Assembly (NCBI GenBank): GCA_002400885.1
Contig: NVRM01000019.1
Span: 1-33,844, forward strand
DNA: 33,844 nucleotides
Source: Flavobacteriaceae bacterium
GTDB taxonomy: Bacteria > Bacteroidota > Bacteroidia > Flavobacteriales > Flavobacteriaceae
Direction: 5' to 3'
Positions 9,595 to 18,808 of the stretch are shown one piece after another. Both the position numbers and the translations under genes were made by a program. Positions within the stretch are counted from its first letter, which is position 1. The number at the start of each line of letters is the position of its first letter. Under the pieces are notes generated by a model, which did no database searches, was not told the DNA's origin, and saw nothing but the letters and a program-made list of their open reading frames with translations.

Positions 9595-9627
9595 TTGATG
9601 AATATCAGTAGCGAATATGTACTTTTG
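9595..9627 (+). promoter_or_regulatory. Candidate Bacteroidetes sigma promoter for pepT
   Basis: TTG (9595-9597), 22-nt spacer, TACTTTTG (9620-9627) matching TTG...TAnnTTTG. Confidence 0.5.
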
Positions 9628-9642
9628 AAAAAAACAATTAGT

Positions 9643-10875
9643 ATGCAACATATCATAGATCGATTTGTAAAATACATTACTATCGATACCCAATCAGACC
9701 CCAACAATCCTGCGTTTCCAAGTACTGAAAAGCAATGGAACTTAGGTAAATTACTTGTTGAAGAATTAAATGAAATAGGAATGCAAGATGTTTCTATTGA
9801 TGACAACTGCTACGTAATGGCAACATTGCCATCGAATGTGGATCATAAAGTACCTACCATTGGCTTTATTGCTCACATGGATACCAGTCCTGATTTTACA
9901 GGGACCAACGTAAAACCTCAATTTCATGAGAATTACGATGGTAAAGACATCATTTTAAACAAGGAAAAAAACATCGTGTTATCTCCAAGTTATTTTGACG
10001 ATCTTTTATTATACGTAGGTCAAACTATAATTACTACGGATGGAACTACCTTGCTTGGTGCAGATGACAAAGCTGGAATTACGGAAATAGTTAGTGCCAT
10101 GGAGCACTTGATCAAAAACCCACAGATTAAACACGGGGAAATTAAAATAGGATTTACACCGGACGAAGAAGTAGGGAAAGGTGCACACTTATTTGATGTT
10201 AAGAAATTTGGCGCAGAATGGGCTTATACCATGGATGGTAGCACCGTTGGTGAATTAGAGTATGAAAACTTTAATGCAGCATCTGCTAAAGTAACCATTA
10301 ATGGTACTATAGTACACCCTGGTACTGCTAAAGGGAAAATGATCAATTCACAAACTATTGCTGCGGTATTTATCAATGCAATGCCTGCAAAAGAAGTTCC
10401 TGAATCTACCGAAGGTTATGAAGGATTCTTCCACTTACACGGTATGAAAGGAGAAGTAGAAATTACTGAGCTAGAGTACATTATACGTGATCACGACATG
10501 GATTTATTCATGAAACGTAAAGCTAAAATGGAAGAAATAGTCGCTGATTTCAATAAAACATACGGAGATGGAACTGTTGAACTTGAAATAAAAGATCAAT
10601 ATTTTAACATGAGAGAAAAAGTAGAGCCTGTAATGCATATTGTTGATATTGCTGAAGAAGCAATGAAACAATTAGACATTAAACCTATAATTAAAGCAAT
10701 TAGAGGTGGAACTGATGGTTCTCAACTATCTTACATGGGATTACCTTGTCCTAATATTTTTGCTGGTGGACATAATTTCCACGGTCGTTACGAATTTGTA
10801 GCTGCTGAATCTATTGTAAAAGCAACGAATGTTGTGGTAAAAATAGCGGAATTAACTGCTGAAAAATACAAATAG
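9643..10875 (+). CDS. pepT: Peptidase T (tripeptidase), M20 family
   Basis: [77 protein letters not shown]. Start moved from 9595 to ATG 9643 ([20 protein letters not shown]). Confidence 0.95.
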   Translation: MQHIIDRFVKYITIDTQSDPNNPAFPSTEKQWNLGKLLVEELNEIGMQDVSIDDNCYVMATLPSNVDHKVPTIGFIAHMDTSPDFTGTNVKPQFHENYDGKDIILNKEKNIVLSPSYFDDLLLYVGQTIITTDGTTLLGADDKAGITEIVSAMEHLIKNPQIKHGEIKIGFTPDEEVGKGAHLFDVKKFGAEWAYTMDGSTVGELEYENFNAASAKVTINGTIVHPGTAKGKMINSQTIAAVFINAMPAKEVPESTEGYEGFFHLHGMKGEVEITELEYIIRDHDMDLFMKRKAKMEEIVADFNKTYGDGTVELEIKDQYFNMREKVEPVMHIVDIAEEAMKQLDIKPIIKAIRGGTDGSQLSYMGLPCPNIFAGGHNFHGRYEFVAAESIVKATNVVVKIAELTAEKYK

Positions 10876-10883
10876 ACATTAAT

Positions 10884-10928
10884 AAAAACAACAATATTTA
10901 ACACAATGTTAAATATTGTTGTTTTTTT
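10884..10928 (+). terminator. Strong Rho-independent terminator after pepT
   Basis: Perfect 20-bp stem aaaaacaacaatatttaaca-caa-tgttaaatattgttgttttt followed by T tract. Confidence 0.85.
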
Positions 10929-10986
10929 TATAATTAATTTTTACTTCCCTACTTTCATCTTATTTTAGCTCTATAAAATTATCAGG

Positions 10987-12192
10987 ATGAACAACCAACT
11001 ATTACTAGACTTAGTGGCCGAATACAAAAGCCCTTTATATGTATATGATGCAGAAAAAATAACTGCTCAATACCAAAAAATAACCAGTGCTTTTTCTTCT
11101 GTAAAGAATGTACGTATTAACTATGCCGTAAAGGCATTGTCCAATATTAGTATTTTAAAGCTATTTCGTAGTCTTAATTCAGGTATCGACTGTGTGTCAT
11201 TTCAAGAAGTGACCCTCGGGTTAAAAGCGGGTTTTGACCCCAAAGACATCATATTTACACCTAATGGCGTTTCATTATCCGAAATAGAGGAAATCGCCGC
11301 CTTGGGAGTACAAATAAACATAGACAACCTTTCTATATTAGAACAGTTCGGAAATGCACACCCGAAGATTCCTGTGTGTATTCGTATCAATCCACATATT
11401 ATGGCTGGTGGACACAGTAAAATATCCGTTGGTCATATCGATTCTAAATTCGGAATATCGGTACATCAAGTACCTCATATCATGCGAATTACAGAAAACA
11501 CTGGCATGCATGTAAACGGAATTCATATGCATACGGGATCTGATATTCTAGACATAGAAGTCTTTTTATTAGCGACTGAAATTCTATTTAATACAGCCGA
11601 AAAATTCAAACAATTGGACTTTATAGATTTTGGAAGTGGTTTTAAAGTAGCCTATAAACCAGGAGATGTCGGTACTGATATCGAAGAATTAGGGATTAAA
11701 TTAGGAGAACGCTTCAATCAATTTTGTGACGATTACGGAAAAGATATTGCGTTGATGTTTGAGCCTGGAAAATTCTTAGTGAGTGAGTCTGGAAAGTTTT
11801 TAGCCCATGTAAATGTGGTAAAACAAACCACTTCCACCATTTTTGCCGGAATAGATAGTGGTTTTAATCACTTGATTCGTCCGATGATGTACGATGCGTA
11901 TCATCACATTAACAATATTTCAAACCCAAATGGGAAAGAACGCTATTATTCGGTAGTTGGGTATATCTGTGAAACGGACACCTTCGCTACCAACCGTCGT
12001 ATCCAAGAAATTCGAGAGGAAGATATATTGTGCTTTGACAATGCAGGTGCGTACTGTTATTCGATGTCAAGTAATTACAACAGTCGTTTTCGTCCCGCAG
12101 AAGTACTTATCAATAAAGGGAAATCACATTTAATAAGAAAGAGAGAAACGATGGATGATTTAGTAAGAAATCAAATCGAAGTAGACTTATAG
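10987..12192 (+). CDS. lysA: Diaminopimelate decarboxylase
   Basis: YVYDAEKITAQY, NYAVKALSN PLP-Lys, GIHMHTGSDI, FIDFGSGFKV, FEPGKFLVSESG, CETDTFATNR, DNAGAYCYSMSSNYNSR. Confidence 0.95.
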   Translation: MNNQLLLDLVAEYKSPLYVYDAEKITAQYQKITSAFSSVKNVRINYAVKALSNISILKLFRSLNSGIDCVSFQEVTLGLKAGFDPKDIIFTPNGVSLSEIEEIAALGVQINIDNLSILEQFGNAHPKIPVCIRINPHIMAGGHSKISVGHIDSKFGISVHQVPHIMRITENTGMHVNGIHMHTGSDILDIEVFLLATEILFNTAEKFKQLDFIDFGSGFKVAYKPGDVGTDIEELGIKLGERFNQFCDDYGKDIALMFEPGKFLVSESGKFLAHVNVVKQTTSTIFAGIDSGFNHLIRPMMYDAYHHINNISNPNGKERYYSVVGYICETDTFATNRRIQEIREEDILCFDNAGAYCYSMSSNYNSRFRPAEVLINKGKSHLIRKRETMDDLVRNQIEVDL

Positions 12193-12285
12193 TTGTTAGA
12201 GTATAACGATGTAAGAAAAAATCAATCTAAAAAAATTAACACCTCGTTATTAATTTAAATTATAATACTCATTTAAAAAAGCAGG

Positions 12286-12491
12286 ACGTCTTAAAAGCGT
12301 ATTCAACACGACAAGACGTGAAAATAAAATCATGCGATTCTCAGGGCTTAAAAAACTGGAATTGCGTGATTTTTCACTTTCAAACAATTACTAGTCAGCT
12401 ACTTTGAATGTTAAATTTCAAAAATAATAGAAATCGTATTTCCGCAAGGAAACAAAAACATATCGTGCATACGTCTGACTAGCAGTTAATT
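12286..12491 (+). other. Structured non-coding region downstream of lysA (candidate 3'UTR element or ncRNA)
   Basis: acgtctt/aagacgt (12286-12292/12313-12319); 14-bp stem aaaatcatgcgatt/aattgcgtgatttt (12326-12339/12360-12373) with two G-U pairs in + strand RNA only; tttcc-gcaa-ggaaa GNRA hairpin (12439-12452); long-range ctagtcag/ctgactag (12391-12398/12475-12482). Confidence 0.35.
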
Positions 12492-12558
12492 ACAAAAATA
12501 AGGTGTATTTTACATAACTCTATACATCTCTCCTACCACCATTCATAACCTACTCTAA

Positions 12559-13854
12559 CTATGTTTTCTGTTCCTTCTTCTTCGCTGCAGGAAACAGTAC
12601 ATTGTTCAAAATAAGGCGATAACCAGGAGAATTTGGATGTAAGTCTAAATCAGTTTTTGGGTCTCCCACTAAATGCTGATAATCCTCAGGATCATGACCT
12701 CCATAAAAAGTCCACATTCCCTTGCCTTTTGTGCCATGAATATATCGTGCCTCATTATTCAGCTTACTTTGGCCCATCACCAAAACGGTAGATTTGATAC
12801 TTTCTCTGTCAAAAGATGTGGTTTGTCCCATAAATCCTTTGACCAACAAGGTGTGATTTTGACACAGCATGGTAGGGATTGGATCCCATTTCGCAGAATA
12901 TTCCATCAAAGAGAAGTAATCTTGAGTTCTTTTAATTTTTCTTTTCCGTGTCATATCAATGGAAGAAAACTCATATTCGGTAGGACTCCTTACCAATTTA
13001 AAATCTTTAAATGCCAAGGTCTTAGAGAAATCTATTTTTGATTGATAATTGGCTTCGGAAGGATCTCCGTCAAACATAGTTTCACAAATATCCACGCCTT
13101 CTGCCGCAAGGGCAATATCAAAACTATCAGTAGCAGAACACATGGCAAACATAAAGCCACCTGCCTGTACAAACTCTTTTATTTTTAAAGAAACAGCTAA
13201 TTTAACATCCGCTACACTACTATAACCTAACTCCTTAGCTCCTACTTCTGCATTTAACTTATCCTGTACATACCAGTTTGCAGCTCTATAAGAGCCATAA
13301 AACTTACCAAATTGTCCTGTAAAATCTTCGTGATGTAAATGCACCCATTCGTATATTTTCAAAGTATCATCTAGGACTTCCGCGTCATAAATAACATCAA
13401 ACGGAATCTCCGCATATTTTAAGACCATGGTTACTGCATCGTCCCAAGGTTTTTTCCCTTTCGGAGAATACACGGCTATTTTAGGCGATTTTTCCAAAAG
13501 TACCGCCTCCATATTTTTAGAAGGACTCGCTATTTCTATAAGTATTTGTTCCGCTTCCAAGTTGGAAAGAACAATATAAGTAACATCTCTAATTTGACAT
13601 TCCTTACGGGTGGCTTCAGAATCCTCTAACAGGAAAGAACCACCTCTATAATTAAGTAACCACTGTGCTTTTTGTCCCTGCTCCAGGGTCCAAAAAGTGA
13701 TACCGTAGGCTTTTAAATGATTTTTTTGAATTTCTGCATCCATGGGCAACAAAATAAATGATGCCCAAGAACTCATCGTTCCAAGTAAAAACACAAGTAC
13801 AAACGTTAGACTTCTATGCTTCTTTCTTAATGCCGTCTTAAAATGGTGTATCAT
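12559..13854 (-). CDS. Conserved flavobacterial protein, commonly labelled 'asparagine synthetase B' (exported, function unknown)
   Basis: 431 aa with N-terminal TM/signal LTFVLVFLLGTMSSWASF; AVYSPKGKKPWDDAVTMVLKYAEIPFDVIYD; FVQAGGFMFAMCSATDSFDIALAAEGVDI. No N-terminal Cys glutaminase or PP-loop motif visible. Confidence 0.7.
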   Translation of the reverse strand: MIHHFKTALRKKHRSLTFVLVFLLGTMSSWASFILLPMDAEIQKNHLKAYGITFWTLEQGQKAQWLLNYRGGSFLLEDSEATRKECQIRDVTYIVLSNLEAEQILIEIASPSKNMEAVLLEKSPKIAVYSPKGKKPWDDAVTMVLKYAEIPFDVIYDAEVLDDTLKIYEWVHLHHEDFTGQFGKFYGSYRAANWYVQDKLNAEVGAKELGYSSVADVKLAVSLKIKEFVQAGGFMFAMCSATDSFDIALAAEGVDICETMFDGDPSEANYQSKIDFSKTLAFKDFKLVRSPTEYEFSSIDMTRKRKIKRTQDYFSLMEYSAKWDPIPTMLCQNHTLLVKGFMGQTTSFDRESIKSTVLVMGQSKLNNEARYIHGTKGKGMWTFYGGHDPEDYQHLVGDPKTDLDLHPNSPGYRLILNNVLFPAAKKKEQKT

Positions 13855-15352
13855 TCCCTCCTATATCAAATGCTTGATTGGCTGTCGGCATACTCCCTGA
13901 ACCAATCTCGCTGTTAAAATCTGTATTCATTTTAGATTCAAATTCAGTACCTGTCCCTTCTTCTAAATCAGAAAACAAGGCCAAATGTCCGGTAAATTTC
14001 ATGCGTATATTCTCCAATCCACCGTTACGATGCTTTGCTATAATAAATTCTGCTTGTCCCTCACAAGGAGATCTCTCGTCATCATCCCACTCCATAAGTC
14101 CGTAATACTCCGGTCTAAAGATAAATGAAACAATATCCGCATCCTGCTCGATCGCCCCAGATTCACGTAAATCCGAAAGCAACGGTCGTTTACTCCCTCC
14201 ACGTGTTTCCACTGCACGAGATAGCTGAGACAAGGCGATTACTGGAATGTTCAATTCTTTTGCCAATGCTTTTAAATTTCGGGAAATTAATGAAATTTCT
14301 TGTTCACGATTTCCTCCTGTCCCTCCGGCTGTCATCAACTGTAAATAATCAATCACAATACATTTAATTCCGTGCTGCGAGGCCAATCTTCGTGCCTTCG
14401 CACGTAAATCAAAGATTGAAAGAGAAGGTGTGTCATCAATAAAAATAGGCGCATTTGAAAGGTTTTTCACCTTTACATTTAGCTGTTCCCATTCATGTGG
14501 TTCCAAATCTCCTTTTCTCAATTTACTCGATGAAATCCCCGTTTCAGAAGAAATCATACGTGTAATTAATTGTATAGATGACATCTCTAGTGAAAACACC
14601 GCACAAGGCTGGTTAAAAAGTATGGCCATGTTTTTTGCCATGGAAAGGACAAAGGCCGTTTTTCCCATCCCAGGACGTGCTGCAATAATAATTAAATCCG
14701 AAGGTTGCCATCCAGAGGTTAGTGCATCTAATTTTGTAAAACCTGTGGCGACACCACTCATTCCTTCCTGATTGGAAATCTCTTCAATCTTTTTAATAGC
14801 CTCATTTACCAATGATTCCGCACTGTCGGCTCCTTTTTTCAAATTCCCTTGCGTAATTTCAAACAATTTTGTCTCCGCACTATCTAACAAATCAAATACA
14901 TCGATAGATTCATCATAGGCTTCTTCTATAATATCTGAAGAGATACTAATTAAACTACGCTGAATGGATTTTTGTAAAATTATACGCGCATGGAACTCTA
15001 TATGGGCAGAGGATGCCACTTTCTGAGTTAAGGAAATAATGTAATAATCTCCTCCTGCTTTTTCTAAATTCCCTTCTTTTTTTAATTGATTTGCTACGGT
15101 CAATAAATCTGTAGGTTCGGAATTCTGAAATAATGTAAATATGGCTCCGTAAATTAACTTATGTGCTTTTTTATAAAAGGCTTCGGGAGACAAGATATCA
15201 ATCACATCATCCACTCCTTTTTTATCAATCATCATAGCACCCAAAACGGCTTCCTCTAGGTCCAAAGCCTGTGGAGGGACTTTTCCTTTCTCTAAATTAA
15301 TAACTGGATTTTTTTTCTTCCAATTTCCTTTTTCTGGTTGCTTTTCTTCCAT
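13838..15352 (-). CDS. dnaB: Replicative DNA helicase
   Basis: PPQALDLEEAVLGAMMID N-terminus; Walker A IIIAARPGMGKTAFVLSMA; CIVIDYLQLM; VIALSQLSRAVETRGGSKRPLLSDLRESGAIEQDADIVSFIFRPEYYG. Confidence 0.97.
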   Translation of the reverse strand: MEEKQPEKGNWKKKNPVINLEKGKVPPQALDLEEAVLGAMMIDKKGVDDVIDILSPEAFYKKAHKLIYGAIFTLFQNSEPTDLLTVANQLKKEGNLEKAGGDYYIISLTQKVASSAHIEFHARIILQKSIQRSLISISSDIIEEAYDESIDVFDLLDSAETKLFEITQGNLKKGADSAESLVNEAIKKIEEISNQEGMSGVATGFTKLDALTSGWQPSDLIIIAARPGMGKTAFVLSMAKNMAILFNQPCAVFSLEMSSIQLITRMISSETGISSSKLRKGDLEPHEWEQLNVKVKNLSNAPIFIDDTPSLSIFDLRAKARRLASQHGIKCIVIDYLQLMTAGGTGGNREQEISLISRNLKALAKELNIPVIALSQLSRAVETRGGSKRPLLSDLRESGAIEQDADIVSFIFRPEYYGLMEWDDDERSPCEGQAEFIIAKHRNGGLENIRMKFTGHLALFSDLEEGTGTEFESKMNTDFNSEIGSGSMPTANQAFDIGGNDTPF

Positions 15353-15691
15353 CTATATTTTACCTATATTATTTCTAACTCACTAAAAATACGCCTATTA
15401 CAAACCGTGATTTTATCCGTGAATTTCATAAACTTATCTGACGAAAGTAGACTAAATTAAAAGAAAATTTTCCCAATTTCACATCTTTTTTTTCATTTCC
15501 ATATTTAATAAAAAAAATAAATGATCTTAAATAATTCTCAATTATCCCAGTGATTCCGTCATCGTTGTCCTTAGAATAAGGTACACTTTTTTATGACAAC
15601 AAGAAATTATCACCTATAATATTTTCTATAATAAGCTGTACATCAATAAAAAAAAGGAGCCTTTTCATCTGACCTCTTCCTTTTTTCACCT

Positions 15692-15730
15692 AAAAAAAAG
15701 CCAAATTCCTTTATAGAATTTGGCTTTTTA
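15692..15730 (-). terminator. Rho-independent terminator after the FKBP-like gene
   Basis: aaaaaagccaaattc-ctttata-gaatttggcttttt stem with A/T tracts. Confidence 0.8.
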
Positions 15731-15758
15731 GTACTATTTTTTTGTTTTTTACCCAAGC

Positions 15759-16613
15759 TTATTTTACTGGATCTGTATCGAGATAATCTGGAATTCCGTC
15801 TGCATCACTATCGTCATTCGTTGGATCACCATCCTTATTCGCATCTTCATTCCTTGTTAGGATACCATCGCCATCATCATCACTATCCGCGAAATTAGGA
15901 ACACCATCCTTATCAGTATCATCATTATAGATATTACCATCCTTATCAATATCTTCATTTTTAGTATCCACACCATCGTTATCATGGTCAGAAGTATTCA
16001 TGGACATCAACTCAATTTTAAACACTAAAGGAGAATTTTCTGGAATCACCTTCTGTGCACGATTTTTATATCCTAATCCAGAAGGGAAGAAAATCCAACC
16101 AGCACCATTGTTCTTAAAGTAAAAAGAATCATCTGGATTCTTTACTAGTTCTCCCGTCGTAAAATTAACAAACCCATTAGACCATCCTGGCACAACTTTT
16201 AACAAATCAAACCAAATAGGACTGATTCTTTTATCAAAAATTGTACTGTCTAATAAAGCTCCTCTATAGGTCGTATATACCGAATCTACTTTTGTAGGAG
16301 CAGTACCTACACCTTCAGCAGTGTTTAGGTAATATAATTTATAAGCAATATCATCCAACGTAACCTTTTGTACAGACACTTGATCTGTCAATGGAATTTG
16401 TTTATCAGCGGTCACTGCACCTTTCACCTCTCCAATGGTCCATATTTCACCATCACTATGTATGTAATGTTCATCAAAATAAGTCAATAGTTCAGCATCG
16501 TCTAACTCAGCCTGTGCAGCTGCATCAAAATTATCATCACTACTGGACTTACTACAGGCCAAGCCTAAAAAGGCAACTGTACATAAAACAACTATGTTTT
16601 TTAATTTCATCAT
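15759..16613 (-). CDS. FKBP-type peptidyl-prolyl isomerase-like lipoprotein with C-terminal DxDxDG (TSP3-like) repeats
   Basis: Lipobox VAFLGLACSKS; FKBP-like VDSVYTTYRGALLDSTIFDKR...VPGWSNGF...GWIFFPSGLGYKNRAQKVIPENSPLVFKIELM; tail SDHDNDGVDTKNEDIDKDGN...DTDKDGVPNFADSDDDGDG...DSDADGIPDYLDTD. Confidence 0.85.
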   Translation of the reverse strand: MMKLKNIVVLCTVAFLGLACSKSSSDDNFDAAAQAELDDAELLTYFDEHYIHSDGEIWTIGEVKGAVTADKQIPLTDQVSVQKVTLDDIAYKLYYLNTAEGVGTAPTKVDSVYTTYRGALLDSTIFDKRISPIWFDLLKVVPGWSNGFVNFTTGELVKNPDDSFYFKNNGAGWIFFPSGLGYKNRAQKVIPENSPLVFKIELMSMNTSDHDNDGVDTKNEDIDKDGNIYNDDTDKDGVPNFADSDDDGDGILTRNEDANKDGDPTNDDSDADGIPDYLDTDPVK

Positions 16614-16757
16614 TTATTTTTTAGCTATCAATATTAGAAAATGAATTCAATTTCACGAATAAACCATTCGAGATGACATTCATTTCAATGTTTTCTACGT
16701 CGCAAGATAGTATTTTCATACCTTTGTTTAAAGAGAAAAAATAAATTTTAACTTTTT

Positions 16758-17126
16758 ATGAGAATTGATAAATATTTATGGTGCATTCGCATGTTTAAAA
16801 CACGTAGTTTGGCCACTGAGGCATGTAAAAAAGGGCATATAAAGATGGATGGTAACAACCTGAAACCTTCTAAAACACTCTTCGGAAATGAATTGCTTTT
16901 AATACGTAAAAATCAAATAAATTACAAAATACAGGTATTAGACATTCCTAAAAATCGTGTTGGCGCTAAATTAACAGATTTATACCGGAAAGATTTAACT
17001 CCTAAAGAAGAATTTGAAAAACAAGAACTTTTGAAATATTCTAAGGATTATTACCGTAAGAAAGGTGCTGGAAGACCTACTAAAAAAGACCGTCGTGAGA
17101 TTGATGATTTCACTTATGAAAATTGA
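16758..17126 (+). CDS. S4 domain RNA-binding protein (Hsp15/HslR-like)
   Basis: MRIDKYLWCIRMFKTRSLATEACKKGHIKMDGNNLKPSKTL S4 signature; basic C-terminus RKKGAGRPTKKDRREID. Confidence 0.88.
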   Translation: MRIDKYLWCIRMFKTRSLATEACKKGHIKMDGNNLKPSKTLFGNELLLIRKNQINYKIQVLDIPKNRVGAKLTDLYRKDLTPKEEFEKQELLKYSKDYYRKKGAGRPTKKDRREIDDFTYEN

Positions 17127-17203
17127 TTCTTCGAATTTCAATAAGGAAAGGATTAGAACACCTGCACTTCTGAAATTTAAGTATGAAAATTAATCTTTAA
17201 CTA

Positions 17204-17236
17204 TAAAAAAAGGGACTTCACCGTGGTGAAATCCCT
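17204..17236 (-). terminator. Terminator-like hairpin oriented to the minus strand
   Basis: agggacttcacc-gt-ggtgaaatccct (17211-17236) preceded by 7 A. Minus-strand RNA gives a G-U-compatible stem followed by U7; the plus strand has a C/A mismatch and no T tract. Confidence 0.5.
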
Positions 17237-17499
17237 AATGTACTTGTTACGCATAAGTTAAAACCCATGCATTGTATAATTGGTTAAATAATTACAGTGC
17301 AATTTAATCAAAAAAAACGTTTCTCTAACTATTGAATCGCTATTAGTACACGTGTTTTATAAATTTCGTGTCTTTTTTTTAACTTTATCACGTAAAATAC
17401 ACCCTTAATTTTTAGTTTTGTGAGCAGCCTCACGAAAAAAGAAAAATTTCTTCACAAATCTTTAACTATTCTTAGCGCTAATATTCTTATTTTTACGAC

Positions 17500-18303
17500 A
17501 TGATAAAAAATTTAATTATTTGTTTTATTTGCTTTTCTTGCTACCAAGCCATTGCTCAAGAAGAAATAGAACAGCAAAGGACCGTGTCTTTAAAAGGACA
17601 GATTATTAATATCAAAAGTAAAAGCGGCTTGAGCGGTGCGCATTTATTTAATTTAAATACGGTGAACGGTGCCGTTGCTAATAAACAAGGTTACTTTGAT
17701 TTTCCTGCACAAGTAAACGATACCATCTATATATCTTATCTAGGATTTCAGTCTATTAAACTAAAAATAACAAATGATTTACTCCGCGGTAATGAATTGC
17801 TGATAGAACTTCATGAAAAACGAGAACAGATAGACGAAGTCGTTGTGCGATCACATAAATTAGTTGGTGTGCTGGAAATCGATGCTAAAAACATCCCGAT
17901 TGACAAATATGCTCGTATTCATATTAGTGGTTTGGCCCAAACCTATGAAGTTGGCGCGCCAAAAACACGCTACACCTCTCCTATTGCAGCCCTATTTAAT
18001 CCGGTGGATGCTATTTATAATATGTTTGGAAAAAAACCAAATCGTCTTAAGAAATTAAAAAAACTACGTGACCAAGATAATCTACGTAGTATGATGGAAG
18101 GTAAATTTAACCGTGAACTAATGATGGAGTATTTAGATTTAAATGCCCAGGAATTAGCAACACTTTTAAATGAGTGTAATTATTCAGATTATTTTATACG
18201 ATCCGCAAGTGACTTACAATTAACAGAGGCCATTTTACTTTGCTACGAAAACCATAAAGCCATTAAAAAGGGGAGTACGATTAAAAAACGAGAAAAAGAA
18301 TAA
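17500..18303 (+). CDS. CarboxypepD_reg-like (carboxypeptidase-like regulatory domain) exported protein
   Basis: Signal peptide ...CYQAIAQ; VSLKGQIINIKSKSGLSGAHLFNLNTVNGAVANKQGYFDFPAQVNDTIYISYLGFQSIKL. Confidence 0.8.
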   Translation: MIKNLIICFICFSCYQAIAQEEIEQQRTVSLKGQIINIKSKSGLSGAHLFNLNTVNGAVANKQGYFDFPAQVNDTIYISYLGFQSIKLKITNDLLRGNELLIELHEKREQIDEVVVRSHKLVGVLEIDAKNIPIDKYARIHISGLAQTYEVGAPKTRYTSPIAALFNPVDAIYNMFGKKPNRLKKLKKLRDQDNLRSMMEGKFNRELMMEYLDLNAQELATLLNECNYSDYFIRSASDLQLTEAILLCYENHKAIKKGSTIKKREKE

Positions 18304-18324
18304 ATACTATTTTATAATTTTTTG

Positions 18325-18360
18325 AAAAAGGTGAGAATTTAATAATTCTCACCTTTTTTG
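18325..18360. terminator. Bidirectional terminator between convergent genes
   Basis: aaaaaggtgagaatt-taat-aattctcacctttttt. Confidence 0.85.
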
Positions 18361-18363
18361 TTG

Positions 18364-18807
18364 TTATTCACTATGGTCTACAATAATTTTCCATTGCCCA
18401 TCTATCCTCTTAAATAGTAGGCTGAAAATCCCATTGGCTTCACCAACCGTTCTTTCCAACTTATATTTCCCGATAACGCTATAGACGTCTTTTGCTAAGA
18501 AATCGACATGTATAATATCAAAAGTTAAGGTACCTGTATGTGCTGCCGTCGGATATCCTTTTTTATAATTAGTAAGTGTTTGTTGCCAACCATAGGTGAC
18601 GCCGCTACTTCCTATAAATTTCAAATCTTCTGACTCCCAGTATGCATTCATATAGGCCTCTAGATCTCCTTTGGTCCAATCACTTGCTGACTGTGCTAGT
18701 ACCTGCCTAATATCTGTACTGTCTTTATCAATATTTACTGTTGAAGCAACTTGCTCACATCCTATACTCACCAATAAAAGGAAAAGTATTAATTTGTTTA
18801 TATTCAT
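18364..18807 (-). CDS. DUF4440/SnoaL-like (NTF2 fold) lipoprotein
   Basis: Lipobox LLLVSIGCEQ; IRQVLAQSASDWTKGDLEAYMNAYWESEDLKFIGSSGVTYGWQQTLTNYKKGYP...GKYKLER...GIFSLLFKRIDGQWKIIVDHSE. Start corrected from 18858 to 18807. Confidence 0.85.
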   Translation of the reverse strand: MNINKLILFLLLVSIGCEQVASTVNIDKDSTDIRQVLAQSASDWTKGDLEAYMNAYWESEDLKFIGSSGVTYGWQQTLTNYKKGYPTAAHTGTLTFDIIHVDFLAKDVYSVIGKYKLERTVGEANGIFSLLFKRIDGQWKIIVDHSE

Positions 18808-18808
18808 C

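Noticed and set aside
10931-10986. Lysine riboswitch upstream of lysA
   Set aside because: Only about 55 bp of AT-rich sequence separates the pepT terminator from the start codon, too short for a riboswitch aptamer.
12673-13041. 122-aa plus-strand ORF
   Set aside because: Fully antisense to the conserved 431-aa gene and with no family features.
14430-14771. 113-aa plus-strand ORF within dnaB
   Set aside because: Antisense to a highly conserved essential gene.
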